NCBI GenBank assembly: GCA_001604065.1
Contig: LVAO01000006.1
Location: 186,001 to 250,000, forward strand
From: Clostridiales bacterium Firm_09
GTDB taxonomy: Bacteria; Bacillota; Clostridia; Christensenellales; DTU072
Length of the DNA stretch: 64,000 nt
Direction: 5' to 3'
Positions 1 to 8,723 of the stretch are shown here, in pieces. Positions within the stretch are counted from its first letter, which is position 1, and the number at the start of each line of letters is the position of its first letter. The notes under the pieces are model-generated. The model had not been told where the DNA came from. It was given only the letters and a program-made list of their open reading frames with translations, and did no database searches. Both the position numbers and the translations under genes were made by a program.

Positions 1-527
1 ATGCGGAGCGTTGCCATGCCGTTCTCCTTTGCCATCAATTGTGCAAAGGCTCCGGCTGTACGGGCAATCTGTCCGCCTTTTTTGGGTTGAAGCTCGATGT
101 TGTGTATCGTGGTGCCTACGGGGATATCAGAAAGCGCCAATGCATTGCCCGCTTTGATATCTGCGCCGGTTCCGCTGATGAGGGTGTCGCCGACAGAGAG
201 ACCTACGGGCGCAAGGATATAAGACTTGGCGCCGTCTGCATAATGAAGAAGAGCAATGTTCGCACTGCGGTTGGGATCGTATTGAATTGAAGCGACTTTG
301 GCGGGAATGCCATCTTTGCAGCGCTTGAAATCAATCATTCTGTACTTTGTTCTGTTGCCTCCGCCGATGTGCCTGACAGTAATGCGTCCGGTCGCATTGC
401 GGCCGCCGGTCTTATTCTTGCTGACCAAAAAGCTTTTCTCGGGCGTTGCCGAAGTAATCTCAGCATAGTCTGAGACGCTCATATTGCGGCGGGCCGGAGA
501 GGTCGGTTTATATCTGATAACAGCCAT
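1..527 (-). CDS. rplB: 50S ribosomal protein L2 (partial, N-terminal part)
   Basis: The minus-strand frame reads from an ATG at 527 to the left edge with no stop, giving about 175 residues of the N-terminal half of L2. It begins [20 protein letters not shown] and continues with the L2-typical stretches [20 protein letters not shown] and [19 protein letters not shown]2 binds 23S rRNA and is needed for subunit association and the peptidyl transferase centre. A good GGAGG lies 6 bases before the ATG. It follows rplW by 17 bases, the canonical S10 operon order. The C-terminus is outside the window. Confidence 0.98.
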   Translation of the reverse strand, partial: MAVIRYKPTSPARRNMSVSDYAEITSATPEKSFLVSKNKTGGRNATGRITVRHIGGGNRTKYRMIDFKRCKDGIPAKVASIQYDPNRSANIALLHYADGAKSYILAPVGLSVGDTLISGTGADIKAGNALALSDIPVGTTIHNIELQPKKGGQIARTAGAFAQLMAKENGMATLR

Positions 528-544
528 TGATGGTATCCTCCTGC

Positions 545-838
545 TTACGATAGGCTCTCGAAGAACTCAATTGCCTTGCTGTCTTTTGTAAGAGTCACAT
601 AGGCTTTCTTCACATCGGGTCTTCTGCCTTCTGTCTTGCCCATTCTTTTGATCTTGCCCTGCACGCGGACGGTATTGACCTTGTCAACCTTGACGCCGAA
701 GATGGATTCTATGGCCATCTTGATCTGAGGTTTTGTCGCTGTCTTCTGGACATTGAACACATACCGCTTGTTGGGAATGCCGTCGTAGCTCTTTTCGCTG
801 AGTACGGGCTTGATGATAATATCATAAAAGTTATTCAT
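545..838 (-). CDS. rplW: 50S ribosomal protein L23
   Basis: This 97-residue protein starts [20 protein letters not shown]. It has the family motifs LSEKS near the N-terminus, [20 protein letters not shown] in the middle and the [23 protein letters not shown] loop. L23 sits at the exit tunnel and docks trigger factor and SRP. I chose the ATG at 838 because GGAGG lies 9 bases upstream. The ATG at 844 is only 3 bases from it, and a longer frame to 883 lies inside rplD. The start overlaps the rplD stop by 8 bases (ATGAATAA), so translation is probably coupled. Confidence 0.96.
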   Translation of the reverse strand: MNNFYDIIIKPVLSEKSYDGIPNKRYVFNVQKTATKPQIKMAIESIFGVKVDKVNTVRVQGKIKRMGKTEGRRPDVKKAYVTLTKDSKAIEFFESLS

Positions 839-1457
839 TTGCATATACCTCCGCGATCGCCTGAGCGGCCTCTTTGGTGACAATGCACTTATCTGCTCTC
901 ACAACATCATAGACATTGGCGAGTGCGGCATCGGCCGTGACGAGTTTTTCTATATTGCGTCCGGCTCTGACGATGTCGGGCTGATATCCGGCGAGCAGGA
1001 GCAGAGCGGTTTTTGTGGCGCCAAGGTTCTCAAGAATCTCTGCGACGTACCTGGTCTTGGGTGCCTCAATCTCAAACTTATCCACAACAATGATCCCGCC
1101 GTCACGGAGCTTCTGGCTCAGCGCACTTCTCATCGCTGCATCCTTCATCTTCTTATTGATTTTCTTGCGGAAATCGCGGGGCTTGGGAGCAAACACCACG
1201 CCGCCTTTTGTCCATTGGGGCGCACGGATACTGCCTTGACGGGCTCTGCCGGTACCCTTTTGTCTCCAGGGCTTGATGCCGCCGCCGCGCACTTCCGTAC
1301 GGGTCAGCGCGGATTTGGTTCCTTGTCTTTTGTTTGCAAGCTGAGCAACCACAACCTGATGAATGAGGGGCTCGTTGTATTCGACTCCGAATACAGATTC
1401 GGGAAGCTCCATCACTCCGACTTCTTTTGCTTTCGTATCGTATACCTTAATTTCCAT
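831..1457 (-). CDS. rplD: 50S ribosomal protein L4
   Basis: This 208-residue L4 is recognised by TEVRGGGIKPWRQKGTGRAR at about residues 55-75, the extended loop that lines the exit tunnel, followed by GSIRAPQWTKGGVVFAPKPR. In several bacteria L4 also represses its own operon by binding the S10 leader; whether that happens here is unknown. The frame can start at a GTG at 1472, but that codon overlaps its own Shine-Dalgarno, so the ATG at 1457 (MEIKVYD) is preferred. It lies 18 bases after rplC and overlaps rplW by 8 bases. Confidence 0.96.
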   Translation of the reverse strand: MEIKVYDTKAKEVGVMELPESVFGVEYNEPLIHQVVVAQLANKRQGTKSALTRTEVRGGGIKPWRQKGTGRARQGSIRAPQWTKGGVVFAPKPRDFRKKINKKMKDAAMRSALSQKLRDGGIIVVDKFEIEAPKTRYVAEILENLGATKTALLLLAGYQPDIVRAGRNIEKLVTADAALANVYDVVRADKCIVTKEAAQAIAEVYANE

Positions 1458-1475
1458 AATCTCTATCGACACTCC

Positions 1476-2183
1476 TTACTTTTTGCCGGCTTTACCGGGG
1501 TTCGTGGCTTTAACCGGGGCGGCCACGGGAGCTCTGAACCATTTGGAGCCCTTATAATTCTTGATCGTCTTGGAGATCACCAGCAAGCTGTTGCGGGGAC
1601 CGGGAACGCCCCCGGATATCAACAGGAGATTGCGGGCGGCATCGACTCTGACAACCTCAAGATTCTGGATGGTGACGCGCTCAAAGCCATAGCGTCCGGG
1701 CATGACCTTGTTTTTGAAGACATGCGCAGGATCTGTGTTGGCGCTCATGGAACCGACAACTCTGTGGCAGCCCGAACCGTGAGCTTTGGGTCCGATATGG
1801 GTGTTCCATCTTTGAACGGTTCCGGTAAAACCGCGGCCTCTGGTGGTGCCCACGACATCCACATGATCGCCCTTCTCAAACACATCACACTTGATATCCT
1901 GGCCGACCTGATACTTTGAGCAATCCTTCAAGCGCAGTTCCTTCTGATATTTTTTGGGAGAAACGCCGGCCTGCTTGTATTGTCCGAGCTCCGCCTTGTT
2001 TGCGTTTTTCTCTTTGATATCTTCAAAAGCGACTTTGATGGCATTGTATCCATCTTTCTCTACGGTTTTGATTTGAATCACGGAACAAGGTCCTGCCTCG
2101 ACAACCGTCACAGGGATAAACGTGCCGTCCGGCGCGAATATCTGACTCATCCCGAGTTTTTTTCCGATAATAGCTTTTTCCAT
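1476..2183 (-). CDS. rplC: 50S ribosomal protein L3
   Basis: This 235-residue L3 starts MEKAIIGKKLGMSQIFAPDG and carries the signature GTTRGRGFTGTVQRW and the KAHGSGCHR stretch, whose loop reaches the peptidyl transferase centre. L3 helps initiate 50S assembly. The C-terminus has an alanine, proline and lysine-rich tail of about 20 residues (PVAAPVKATNPGKAGKK), somewhat longer than in many relatives. AAGGAGG is present but about 14 bases from the ATG, a long spacing; no other in-frame start is better. It sits second in the S10 operon, 21 bases after rpsJ. Confidence 0.97.
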   Translation of the reverse strand: MEKAIIGKKLGMSQIFAPDGTFIPVTVVEAGPCSVIQIKTVEKDGYNAIKVAFEDIKEKNANKAELGQYKQAGVSPKKYQKELRLKDCSKYQVGQDIKCDVFEKGDHVDVVGTTRGRGFTGTVQRWNTHIGPKAHGSGCHRVVGSMSANTDPAHVFKNKVMPGRYGFERVTIQNLEVVRVDAARNLLLISGGVPGPRNSLLVISKTIKNYKGSKWFRAPVAAPVKATNPGKAGKK

Positions 2184-2204
2184 AAATACAGTCGAAGCCT
2201 CCTT

Positions 2205-2513
2205 TTACAGTTTGATATGGATATCGACGCCGGCAGGCAAATCGAGCTTCATAAGAGACTCCACGGTACGGGCGGAGCAGTTGTAGATATCAATGAGGCG
2301 CTTGTGTGTGCGCAGCTCAAACTGCTCGCGGCTATCCTTGTACTTATGAGGAGAGCGCAGGATTGTGATGATTTCTTTCTCCGTGGGAAGCGGGATCGGT
2401 CCTGAAATGCTGGCGCCGGTCACCTTGGTGGCGTCGACGATTTTCTCGCAAGAGGCATCGATCAAGTTGTGGTCATAGGCTTTCAATTTGATTCTGATCT
2501 TTTGACCTGCCAT
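2205..2513 (-). CDS. rpsJ: 30S ribosomal protein S10
   Basis: This 102-residue S10 is full length for the family. It begins [19 protein letters not shown] and has the motifs [12 protein letters not shown] and [20 protein letters not shown]10 is in the head of the 30S subunit and, as NusE, also takes part in transcription antitermination. It is the first gene of the operon, with AGGAGG about 8 bases upstream and a leader of roughly 220 nucleotides to the predicted promoter. Confidence 0.98.
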   Translation of the reverse strand: MAGQKIRIKLKAYDHNLIDASCEKIVDATKVTGASISGPIPLPTEKEIITILRSPHKYKDSREQFELRTHKRLIDIYNCSARTVESLMKLDLPAGVDIHIKL

Positions 2514-2540
2514 ATTTTGTGAATCCTCCTAGTAATGTTC

Positions 2541-2647
2541 CTAACTCGCTAGCACACTTAGCCGGGTGTGTCATTTCGCTCCTAAATAAAAGGCGGTTAC
2601 GCCGCTTATCTGAGTTAGACGGAGCGAAAATCTTCCGTTTTTTCGCT
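2541..2647 (-). promoter_or_regulatory. Structured 5' leader of the S10 operon
   Basis: The transcribed leader between the promoter and rpsJ has four complementary pairs. AGCGAAAA at 2623-2630 pairs with TTTTCGCT at 2640-2647. CTAACTC at 2541-2547 pairs with GAGTTAG at 2612-2618 and closes a multibranch element. Inside it are a GGCG/CGCC hairpin (2592-2603), followed in the RNA by a T-rich stretch, and a CACAC/GTGTG hairpin (2553-2570). The rpsJ Shine-Dalgarno lies outside. L4-responsive leaders are known before S10 operons in other bacteria; that this is one is inference, and I did not fold it computationally. Confidence 0.45.
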
Positions 2648-2741
2648 TTCCTCGGGAATTAACAATCTTCGCTTGCGCTGAATGCAATATTCCGTCGTTT
2701 TGCGCCGCGCAGAACATACCTGTCCGAACGGCAGCTTATTT

Positions 2742-2770
2742 ATAATAACAAAACCATAAATCGATGTCAA
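2742..2770 (-). promoter_or_regulatory. Sigma-A-type promoter of the S10 operon
   Basis: Read on the minus strand, TTGACA (2765-2770) and TATTAT (2742-2747) are separated by exactly 17 bases. This predicts a start near 2735 and a leader of about 220 nucleotides before rpsJ. Confidence 0.75.
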
Positions 2771-3195
2771 ATGTTTTTCAGCTTTTTTTCAGAAATCCGC
2801 TGAAATCCCGCATTTGTCGATTTCTGGCATACAATATGTTGCGTCCGACAGCCTTTCTTGCCGCAAGCCCGGCGGCATCAGGCTTTTTTATAAGCTCATC
2901 CATGTTCCGCGAAGCGGCATAAAGCAAGATAATTATAACCATTTTTCAGAAATACACAAGCATTTCGCGACAATTCTTGCTTTTCGTTTCAGCTAAAGAT
3001 TCGTAATAATCATTTACTTTCTTCCTTCCTCAATGTATCATGGTGATGGCCATCGATAAGCAATAGAAAAGAAGTCCTGCGCGAGACATCCTTCTCATCC
3101 GATGATTGCAATCCGATACGGATGCTTCCTGTGCGCTTTATATTATTGAATCTTATTTATATGGCACATTTTTTATGGCACATGCCGGAGGAACC
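2771..3195. other. Intergenic spacer between divergent S10 operon and uxaC
   Basis: About 425 bases without a supported gene. The divergent uxaC group must be transcribed from here, but I see no hexamer pair with 16-18 base spacing good enough to call. There is no clear terminator or long repeat. Short frames here lack ribosome binding sites and family resemblance. Confidence 0.6.
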
Positions 3196-4599
3196 ATGAA
3201 CCACGTTATCAGACCCGATTTTCTGCTGGAGTCCGCTTATGCAGAACAAATCTATTCCAGCGTCGCCTCTTTGCCCGTCATTGACTACCATTGCCATTTG
3301 GAGGCCAAAGAAATTGCCGAAAACAAAATCTTCCGCTCCATTACCGAAGCATGGCTTGGCGGCGACCATTATAAATGGCGTGCCATGCGCATGATGGGCA
3401 TTCAAGAATCCCTGATCACTGGCAACGCGACAGACTGGGACAAATTTTCTGCCTATGCAGGCATCATACCCTACATGCCCGGACATCCTCTTTATCATTT
3501 TTCACATCTTGAACTGGACAGATATTTTGGCATCACCGACCCCCTTTCTCCCGTAACCGCCGCAGCAATTTATAAAAAAGCCAACGAAATCCTTGCCCGC
3601 CTTCCCGCCCGAAGAATCATCGAAATATCCAATGTCGAAACCATCGTAACGACCAATGATCCCCTGGATGATCTGCGATATCACAAACAAATCGCCTCGG
3701 ATAAGTGCTTTTCTGCCAAAGTCCTTCCTGCTTTTCGTCCGGATAAGGCAATCAATATAGAAAACGCAGGATTTGCCGCCTATCTCGGCAGGCTTGCCGC
3801 AACCACCAACCGGGAAATCAATACGCTTTCGGATGTCCGAAACGCTCTCGGCGCGCGCTTCCGCTTCTTTGTGGACCATGGCACACGCGCAGCGGACCAT
3901 GGTCTGGCCACCATACCCTTTGTCAAAGATTATGAGGCGCTTGCAGAACAGGCAATCCGAAAAGCGCTCGCCGGAGAGCCCGTATCAAGGCTTGAAGCAG
4001 ATGCCTACAAGACTGCTCTGCTTGTTTATCTCGGCGGACTCTATGCATCCAACGATGTCGTTATGGAGCTGCATTTCGGTTGCTCACGCAACACTAACAG
4101 TCTGATGTTTGATCGTCTTGGCCCGGACTCCGGATATGACATCATCCGTTCGGAGACCGGAGCAGACAATATCGCGCCTCTTCTTGACGAGCTTGAGCGG
4201 CGCGGCGCGCTTCCCAAAACCATTCTTTATTCGCTCAATCCTGCCGATGATCCTCTCATCGGAACGGTCATCGGCAGCTTCCAGAAGCAAGGCGTCAAAG
4301 GCCGCGTGCAGCAGGGCAGCGCATGGTGGTTCAACGACAATCTGCCAGGCATCCGCAGACAGCTACGGACGTACGCGACCCAAGCGCCACTTGACACCTT
4401 CATCGGCATGCTGACGGACAGCCGGAGTTTTCTTTCTTATCCCCGGCATGATTATTTCAGACGGATCCTTTCCGATTTTCTGGGCGGCATGGTGCAAAGA
4501 GGAGAATATCCTCAAGAAAATCTTTCTTTCCTTATTGAAACGGCGCGCAACATCGCGTATAATAATGTCAAAGAATATATTTTCGGGGTTCGGGTGTAA
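3196..4599 (+). CDS. uxaC: Uronate isomerase
   Basis: This protein interconverts D-glucuronate or D-galacturonate with fructuronate or tagaturonate, the first step of hexuronate catabolism, in the cytoplasm. The amidohydrolase-fold metal motif HCH is at residues 32-34 (DYHCHLEAKE). Family stretches TTNDPLDDL, SAWWFND and LTDSRSFLSYPRHDYFRRIL are present. From the chosen ATG the protein has 467 residues, normal for UxaC. GGAGG lies 5 bases upstream of this ATG, whereas the 30-residue upstream extension has no such site. It heads a run with the hydrolase at 4602 and the YhhN protein at 5538. A GPH symporter gene follows convergently and could import its substrate. Confidence 0.95.
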   Translation: MNHVIRPDFLLESAYAEQIYSSVASLPVIDYHCHLEAKEIAENKIFRSITEAWLGGDHYKWRAMRMMGIQESLITGNATDWDKFSAYAGIIPYMPGHPLYHFSHLELDRYFGITDPLSPVTAAAIYKKANEILARLPARRIIEISNVETIVTTNDPLDDLRYHKQIASDKCFSAKVLPAFRPDKAINIENAGFAAYLGRLAATTNREINTLSDVRNALGARFRFFVDHGTRAADHGLATIPFVKDYEALAEQAIRKALAGEPVSRLEADAYKTALLVYLGGLYASNDVVMELHFGCSRNTNSLMFDRLGPDSGYDIIRSETGADNIAPLLDELERRGALPKTILYSLNPADDPLIGTVIGSFQKQGVKGRVQQGSAWWFNDNLPGIRRQLRTYATQAPLDTFIGMLTDSRSFLSYPRHDYFRRILSDFLGGMVQRGEYPQENLSFLIETARNIAYNNVKEYIFGVRV

Positions 4600-4601
4600 T
4601 C

Positions 4602-5534
4602 ATGGCGCCGGCAGAAATCATCGGTATCATCGCAGGCAGTTTTTTAGGCATACAAGTACTGAGCTATTTAGGTATGACATTTATGGTTGTGCGCAAGCTG
4701 ATGCATCCCAAAAAACGGACCACCGAATTTTTGATCGAATACGAAACACGCGAAAAGAAATTTGACAAAAGCTGGCTGGACATTCCCTTCCGAGCAATGC
4801 AAAGACAGTCCAGATTCGGTTATCCTCTTTATGCCCGTCTGTATATGAATCAGACGCCGGCAGACAAATTCATTCTTCTTCTGCATGGGCACAACAGTTC
4901 GAGTATCGGACAGCTCAAATACCTCTCCCTCTTCCGCGACCTTGGCTACAATGTTTTTATCCCGGATCACAGGCGGAGCGGCGACAGCGGCGGACGCAGC
5001 ATCACCTTCGGCAGCCGCGAGAAATATGATGTCATCGACTGGATTGATATTTTGCAAAAAGAATATCCTTCCGCCACGTTTGCGCTCTTTGGTGAGTCGA
5101 TGGGTGCGGCAACCGCCATCATGGTTGCGGGATTGGATAAGCGGATACGTTTTTTGATAGAGTATTGTGGTTTTGCAAATTTTCAAACGCTGGCCACAGC
5201 ATATATGAAAAGCAAAGGTTTGTATACTGTATTAAAACCGGGTTTGAGCCTCGCTGCCCTGTTCTACGGCTCCCGTCTGAAGGAGACGGATGCCCTGTCC
5301 GCCATGAAGAATCTTGCCATCCCCGTCCTCATCATGCACAGCAAAACCGACAAGGTCGTCGATGTTTCCAATGCTTACGCATTAATGAAAGCGAAGCCCG
5401 ACGCCAAGGTCAAGCTGTTTGAAGATTCGGTCCACGCGCGCTCCCTTGTAAAGTATCCAGAAGAATTCCGTGCGGCCGTAACAGAATTTGTTAAATACGC
5501 TGAATCAGAAAACAATAGAAATGTCCGGAGGTAA
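4602..5534 (+). CDS. Membrane-anchored alpha/beta hydrolase
   Basis: This 310-residue serine hydrolase of the alpha/beta fold has one N-terminal membrane segment (about residues 4-30). The oxyanion-side motif LLLHGHNSSS is at 92-101, the nucleophile elbow GESMGA puts Ser at 166, and Asp250 (HSKTDKVV) and His278 (DSVHARS) complete the triad. It resembles the YqkD/BAAT-like hydrolases common in Clostridia, with unknown substrate, perhaps an ester or acyl group. The start follows the uxaC stop by 2 bases, so the two are probably cotranscribed. Whether it removes esters from uronate-containing glycans is only a guess from position. Confidence 0.85.
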   Translation: MAPAEIIGIIAGSFLGIQVLSYLGMTFMVVRKLMHPKKRTTEFLIEYETREKKFDKSWLDIPFRAMQRQSRFGYPLYARLYMNQTPADKFILLLHGHNSSSIGQLKYLSLFRDLGYNVFIPDHRRSGDSGGRSITFGSREKYDVIDWIDILQKEYPSATFALFGESMGAATAIMVAGLDKRIRFLIEYCGFANFQTLATAYMKSKGLYTVLKPGLSLAALFYGSRLKETDALSAMKNLAIPVLIMHSKTDKVVDVSNAYALMKAKPDAKVKLFEDSVHARSLVKYPEEFRAAVTEFVKYAESENNRNVRR

Positions 5535-5537
5535 ATT

Positions 5538-6248
5538 ATGCTGTTGGCTCTTGTAATCTGCACCGTCGTGGCAGTATTGCTCACCGCCTTCTTCTTGTTT
5601 GTCCGCGTGTATAACGCGCCTATTTATGGTCTTCTGACAAAGACACTCGCTTCCATGTCCTTTGTCGCGATGGCGGCCATAGGGATGTACTACAATTACG
5701 GCTCGCTTCCAGCCGGAGCGGGATTGATTGTTGCGGGCCTCGCATTCGGCATGGTCGGCGATATCCTGCTGGACTTAAAACGCGCCCATTCTGAGTTTGA
5801 AGACTTGTATCTGACAAGCGGGATGACGGCGTTTACCTGTGATCACAGCTTTGTCCTTGCAGCAGCTCTTATGATTGCCACTCCGCTCATCCGCAATCTG
5901 TGGTTTCCCGCTGTCATTTCGGCGGTGATTGGCATCGGCGCGGCGCCATTGGTGATGTATGTCTCGGTCAAGTTCATGAAGGCGCATTTCGGCAAGCATT
6001 TCTTTTTCTCCGCATTTTATGCAAGCTATCTGATTTTCTTTACTGCGCTCTCCGTATGGCTTGCCATCCTCAATCCTGTCTTCATTATGCTTGCGGTCGC
6101 CATGGTGCTGTTTCTTCTTTCGGATCTGGTGCTGTCCACGATGTATTTTGTCGCGGGCAAAAAAGAAGATGCCCTTCTGGTTGTCATCAACCATGCGCTG
6201 TATTACGGAGCCCAGATTGTGATTGCCGCCTGGATCTTTATCATCTGA
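5538..6248 (+). CDS. YhhN family integral membrane protein (lysoplasmalogenase-like)
   Basis: This 236-residue protein has about seven to eight hydrophobic segments. YhhN/TMEM86 features are visible: GLAFGMVGDILLDLKR near the middle, the His-containing helix SGMTAFTCDHSF, LLSDLVLSTMYF and HALYYGAQIVIA at the end. Vertebrate TMEM86 and some bacterial relatives are lysoplasmalogenases that cleave the vinyl ether of lysoplasmalogens; the function of most bacterial members is unproven. Clostridia often contain plasmalogens, which fits. GGAGG lies 6 bases before the ATG. It ends the uxaC group, 3 bases after the hydrolase gene. Confidence 0.8.
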   Translation: MLLALVICTVVAVLLTAFFLFVRVYNAPIYGLLTKTLASMSFVAMAAIGMYYNYGSLPAGAGLIVAGLAFGMVGDILLDLKRAHSEFEDLYLTSGMTAFTCDHSFVLAAALMIATPLIRNLWFPAVISAVIGIGAAPLVMYVSVKFMKAHFGKHFFFSAFYASYLIFFTALSVWLAILNPVFIMLAVAMVLFLLSDLVLSTMYFVAGKKEDALLVVINHALYYGAQIVIAAWIFII

Positions 6249-6669
6249 AAATCGTGTACCTCATCTCAGAATGACCGGAAGACGGACTCGAAACCCATGC
6301 GGCCTTACAGAAAGTTTGCCAAACGAGACAGTCCTTCTTGAAGCAACCTGTCCTGCTGCCGTCGCTTGCCGCAGAATGGCAAAAAATCGCCGGAAGAAAA
6401 ACATGCTAAGATTTGTCATGGAGGACCGAATCGCAAAAAAGAGAATTTATTTTCTCTTGCAAATTTCTGACAGCAAAAAGAAATCATCATCACTTTAGCG
6501 ATGAAATGGGGAAGAAAATTCAAAAAAAAGGAAGGTATCAATCAAAAATAATTAAAAACTTTGTCCGAAGCATAGGGATACAGACGCCCATTTTACAATA
6601 ACCTGTATGATAAAGGATTTGAATTATTGTCCGCTGTCGGACAACATTGTCTTCTCTTAAGATCCTCCG
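6249..6669. other. Gene-poor spacer with two small inverted repeats
   Basis: About 420 bases between two convergent genes. It contains AAGAGAA/TTCTCTT (6439-6458) and a 7-base-pair hairpin TTGTCCG/CGGACAA with a 4-base loop (6627-6644). The second could slow transcription leaving the symporter gene, but neither has a convincing T tract. Short open frames here have no ribosome binding site or recognisable product. Confidence 0.5.
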
Positions 6670-8169
6670 TCATGCAAGCTCTTTTAACAGTAATTGCCGC
6701 TCTTCCTTTTCTTGGGCCGAAAGCTCGACGCCCGCTCTTCTCATTTCACAGAAGTAGCGTATGCGTTCGAGCTTTTTGTTTGTCACTTTATAACGTACAG
6801 AAGCATAAAACCCCATCCCAAGAAACAATGCAACGGATATTGCCATCATCAATCGTATTGCAAGAACAACGGACGTGGGCTGGATAATCACGACGTCGGC
6901 AGTGCTGGACTGATACCCTGCGGCAGAAAGTCCCGCAGCAAACAATTGAATTGCCACTGCGGCCGAAAGCTTCCGCAAAAAGGTCATCATACCGGAAAAG
7001 TTGCCCGTAGGGCGATATCCGAGCTTGAATTCCGCCACGTCAACAGTGTCGGGAAAGACAATCCAGGGCATCATCTGCGCCCCGCCAAGGCCGATGCCCA
7101 TCAGCACAGAGGCAACAAGAATCAGTTCCGTAGGCCAGCTTTTCTGGAAGCAGGCAAGAAACACAACGCCCGCAATATATACCGGGATTCCCAGTCGGAA
7201 GGCAAATTGCTTGGTTGTTTTTCTCATCACCAGATAATATATCGGAATAGAAATCCCCGCAACAACCATCATGGGCGCAATGATGAAGGCCGTCCCTATC
7301 GGCTTACCGAACATCTGAACCCCGCCAAGAACATTCGCGACATAATACAGTGCCGCATTGGAAATGATATCCGTGCTCAAAAACGCACCGATATACATCA
7401 TAATATGGTACTTGAAAGATTTGACTTTGAAAGAAGAAAGCCATTGAGCCATTTCAAAATGCGACTTGCCTTCTGCATACGGCGTCCTTTCTTTAATCGT
7501 AAATCCGGCAACAACCATCGGAACGGCAAAAAATGTACCGAATCCCAATACAATCACCAGATAAAAAGTGGTCTGCGAAATCCTTCCCTCCCGAAGCATT
7601 TCAAACAATCGGCTCGGCAGCAGATAACAGACCGCGGCGGTAAACATGTCAAAACCCAATTTGATAAGGTTTGCTGTGTTTCTTTCCCGATAATCCGGGG
7701 ACAGGTCCGAACTCATCGACATATACGGCACCTGCGAAATTGTGGACACCGTGCAATAAACAACGTATGCCGCAGCGGCATAAAGCACCTTTGCCGCATC
7801 TCCCAGATTCTGTACAGGCGCAAAAAGCATGGCAAGCGCGGGAGGGATCAGCAATCCGCCTGCAATCATGAAGGGCTTCCGACGCCCCAGCCGCGTGCGC
7901 ACGTTGTCCGAAAGAATGCCGCAAATGGGATCCGACAGCGCATCCCACAATTTTGAAATCAAAATGATGCTTCCTGCATAGACAGCCGGGATACCGATGA
8001 TATCGGTAAAAAAAACAAGCAGCAGCAGCGACAGCATCGTTACCTGTCCGCCTCCGAAGATATCTGCCGCACCATACAGGAATTTTTCTTTAAGCGGCAC
8101 CCTGTCTTCAGGTGCAATTATACTATGTTTTGCAATTAAGGTATCTTTTTTTTGATTTTCAGAAGCCAT
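6670..8169 (-). CDS. GPH family sugar:cation symporter (MFS)
   Basis: This 499-residue transporter has twelve predicted membrane segments after a hydrophilic N-terminus of about 28 residues. The glycoside-pentoside-hexuronide family signature is seen in KLWDALSDPICGILSDNVRT followed by RLGRRKPFMIAGG, and DYRERNTAN lies in the first large loop. Members import oligosaccharides, pentosides or hexuronides with a cation. Its position opposite uxaC suggests a uronate or uronate-containing oligosaccharide, but this is inference. AAGGATG precedes the ATG, and a sigma-A-type promoter lies at 8314-8342, so it seems to be a single-gene transcript. Confidence 0.88.
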   Translation of the reverse strand: MASENQKKDTLIAKHSIIAPEDRVPLKEKFLYGAADIFGGGQVTMLSLLLLVFFTDIIGIPAVYAGSIILISKLWDALSDPICGILSDNVRTRLGRRKPFMIAGGLLIPPALAMLFAPVQNLGDAAKVLYAAAAYVVYCTVSTISQVPYMSMSSDLSPDYRERNTANLIKLGFDMFTAAVCYLLPSRLFEMLREGRISQTTFYLVIVLGFGTFFAVPMVVAGFTIKERTPYAEGKSHFEMAQWLSSFKVKSFKYHIMMYIGAFLSTDIISNAALYYVANVLGGVQMFGKPIGTAFIIAPMMVVAGISIPIYYLVMRKTTKQFAFRLGIPVYIAGVVFLACFQKSWPTELILVASVLMGIGLGGAQMMPWIVFPDTVDVAEFKLGYRPTGNFSGMMTFLRKLSAAVAIQLFAAGLSAAGYQSSTADVVIIQPTSVVLAIRLMMAISVALFLGMGFYASVRYKVTNKKLERIRYFCEMRRAGVELSAQEKEERQLLLKELA

Positions 8170-8313
8170 AACTCATCCTTTACAAATTATTGATTTCTTT
8201 TTGCATCTTGACAACGCCATACCGTTCTGCCGTTCCGCTTTCTGCCGACCAATATCCAAAACCCGTTCTCTGCAGGCTTGGGATAATGAATGCCTGAATC
8301 CACTTGCCATGAT

Positions 8314-8342
8314 ATGTTATATTTTTTCATATACTTTGTCAA
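8314..8342 (-). promoter_or_regulatory. Promoter of the GPH symporter gene
   Basis: TTGACA (8337-8342) and TAACAT (8314-8319) on the minus strand are 17 bases apart. The predicted start near 8307 leaves a leader of about 138 nucleotides, without an obvious riboswitch. Confidence 0.55.
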
Positions 8343-8391
8343 GAGTATCCTCTTTCAAAAAAATCATTCAGAAACTCATTCCTATAAAGAA

Positions 8392-8420
8392 TTGCTTTCT
8401 CGGAACAAATATAGTATAAT
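8392..8420 (+). promoter_or_regulatory. Promoter of tRNA-Arg
   Basis: TTGCTT (8392-8397) and a perfect TATAAT (8415-8420) are separated by 17 bases, 48 bases before the tRNA. The predicted start is near 8427. Confidence 0.7.
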
Positions 8421-8467
8421 AGGCATCGCCTGCTTGTTCTGAAATCCTAAAAAATATTCTTCTTCAT

Positions 8468-8544
8468 GTTCCCGTAGCTCAGTAGGATAGAGCGAGCGCC
8501 TCCTAAGCGCTAGGTCGCACGTTCGATTCGTGTCGGGAACGCCA
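8468..8544 (+). tRNA. tRNA-Arg, anticodon CCT
   Basis: The full cloverleaf can be drawn. The acceptor stem GTTCCCG pairs with CGGGAAC (8534-8540). The anticodon stem AGCGC/GCGCT holds the loop CTCCTAA with anticodon CCT, which reads AGG. The T arm GCACG-TTCGATT-CGTGT is complete. The discriminator G is followed by an encoded CCA at 8542-8544. It has its own promoter and terminator. Confidence 0.97.
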
Positions 8545-8545
8545 T

Positions 8546-8585
8546 AAAAAACCACCATTTTACAAGACAACGGTGGTTTTTTTAA
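8546..8585 (+). terminator. Rho-independent terminator after tRNA-Arg
   Basis: AAAAACCACC pairs with GGTGGTTTTT around a 15-base loop and is followed by a run of T. It starts 2 bases after the tRNA CCA. The A tract on the left could also make it work in the other direction. Confidence 0.85.
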
Positions 8586-8673
8586 TTATAAAAATCAATT
8601 TCATTACGCTATTCACGATGGCGCCTTTTCCCGAAGCAAAACATGTACTTTGTTTTCTCACAGAATCTCATCA

Positions 8674-8702
8674 TTGACAGCAACTCATTCCAATGCTAAT
8701 AT
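8674..8702 (+). promoter_or_regulatory. Promoter of the aldo/keto reductase gene
   Basis: TTGACA (8674-8679) and TAATAT (8697-8702) are 17 bases apart. The predicted start is about 15 bases before the ATG at 8724, with GGAG between them. Confidence 0.65.
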
Positions 8703-8723
8703 GTCTACCGGAGTAATTATATT

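Noticed and set aside
1215-1919. Plus-strand frame of 234 codons across rplD and rplC
   Set aside because: It is the antisense of two certain ribosomal protein genes and has no ribosome binding site or family features.
6249-6669. Degenerate tRNA or gene remnant in the spacer
   Set aside because: A few bases resemble a T arm, but no cloverleaf or coding similarity can be built.
6694-7956. Plus-strand frame of 420 codons antisense to the GPH symporter
   Set aside because: The product is rich in His, Arg and Asn as expected for the reverse of a membrane protein gene; no motif is recognisable.
8175-8310. Minus-strand frame of about 45 codons in the leader of the GPH symporter gene
   Set aside because: Its ATG at 8310 is upstream of the transcription start predicted from the promoter at 8314-8342, it has no ribosome binding site and resembles no family.
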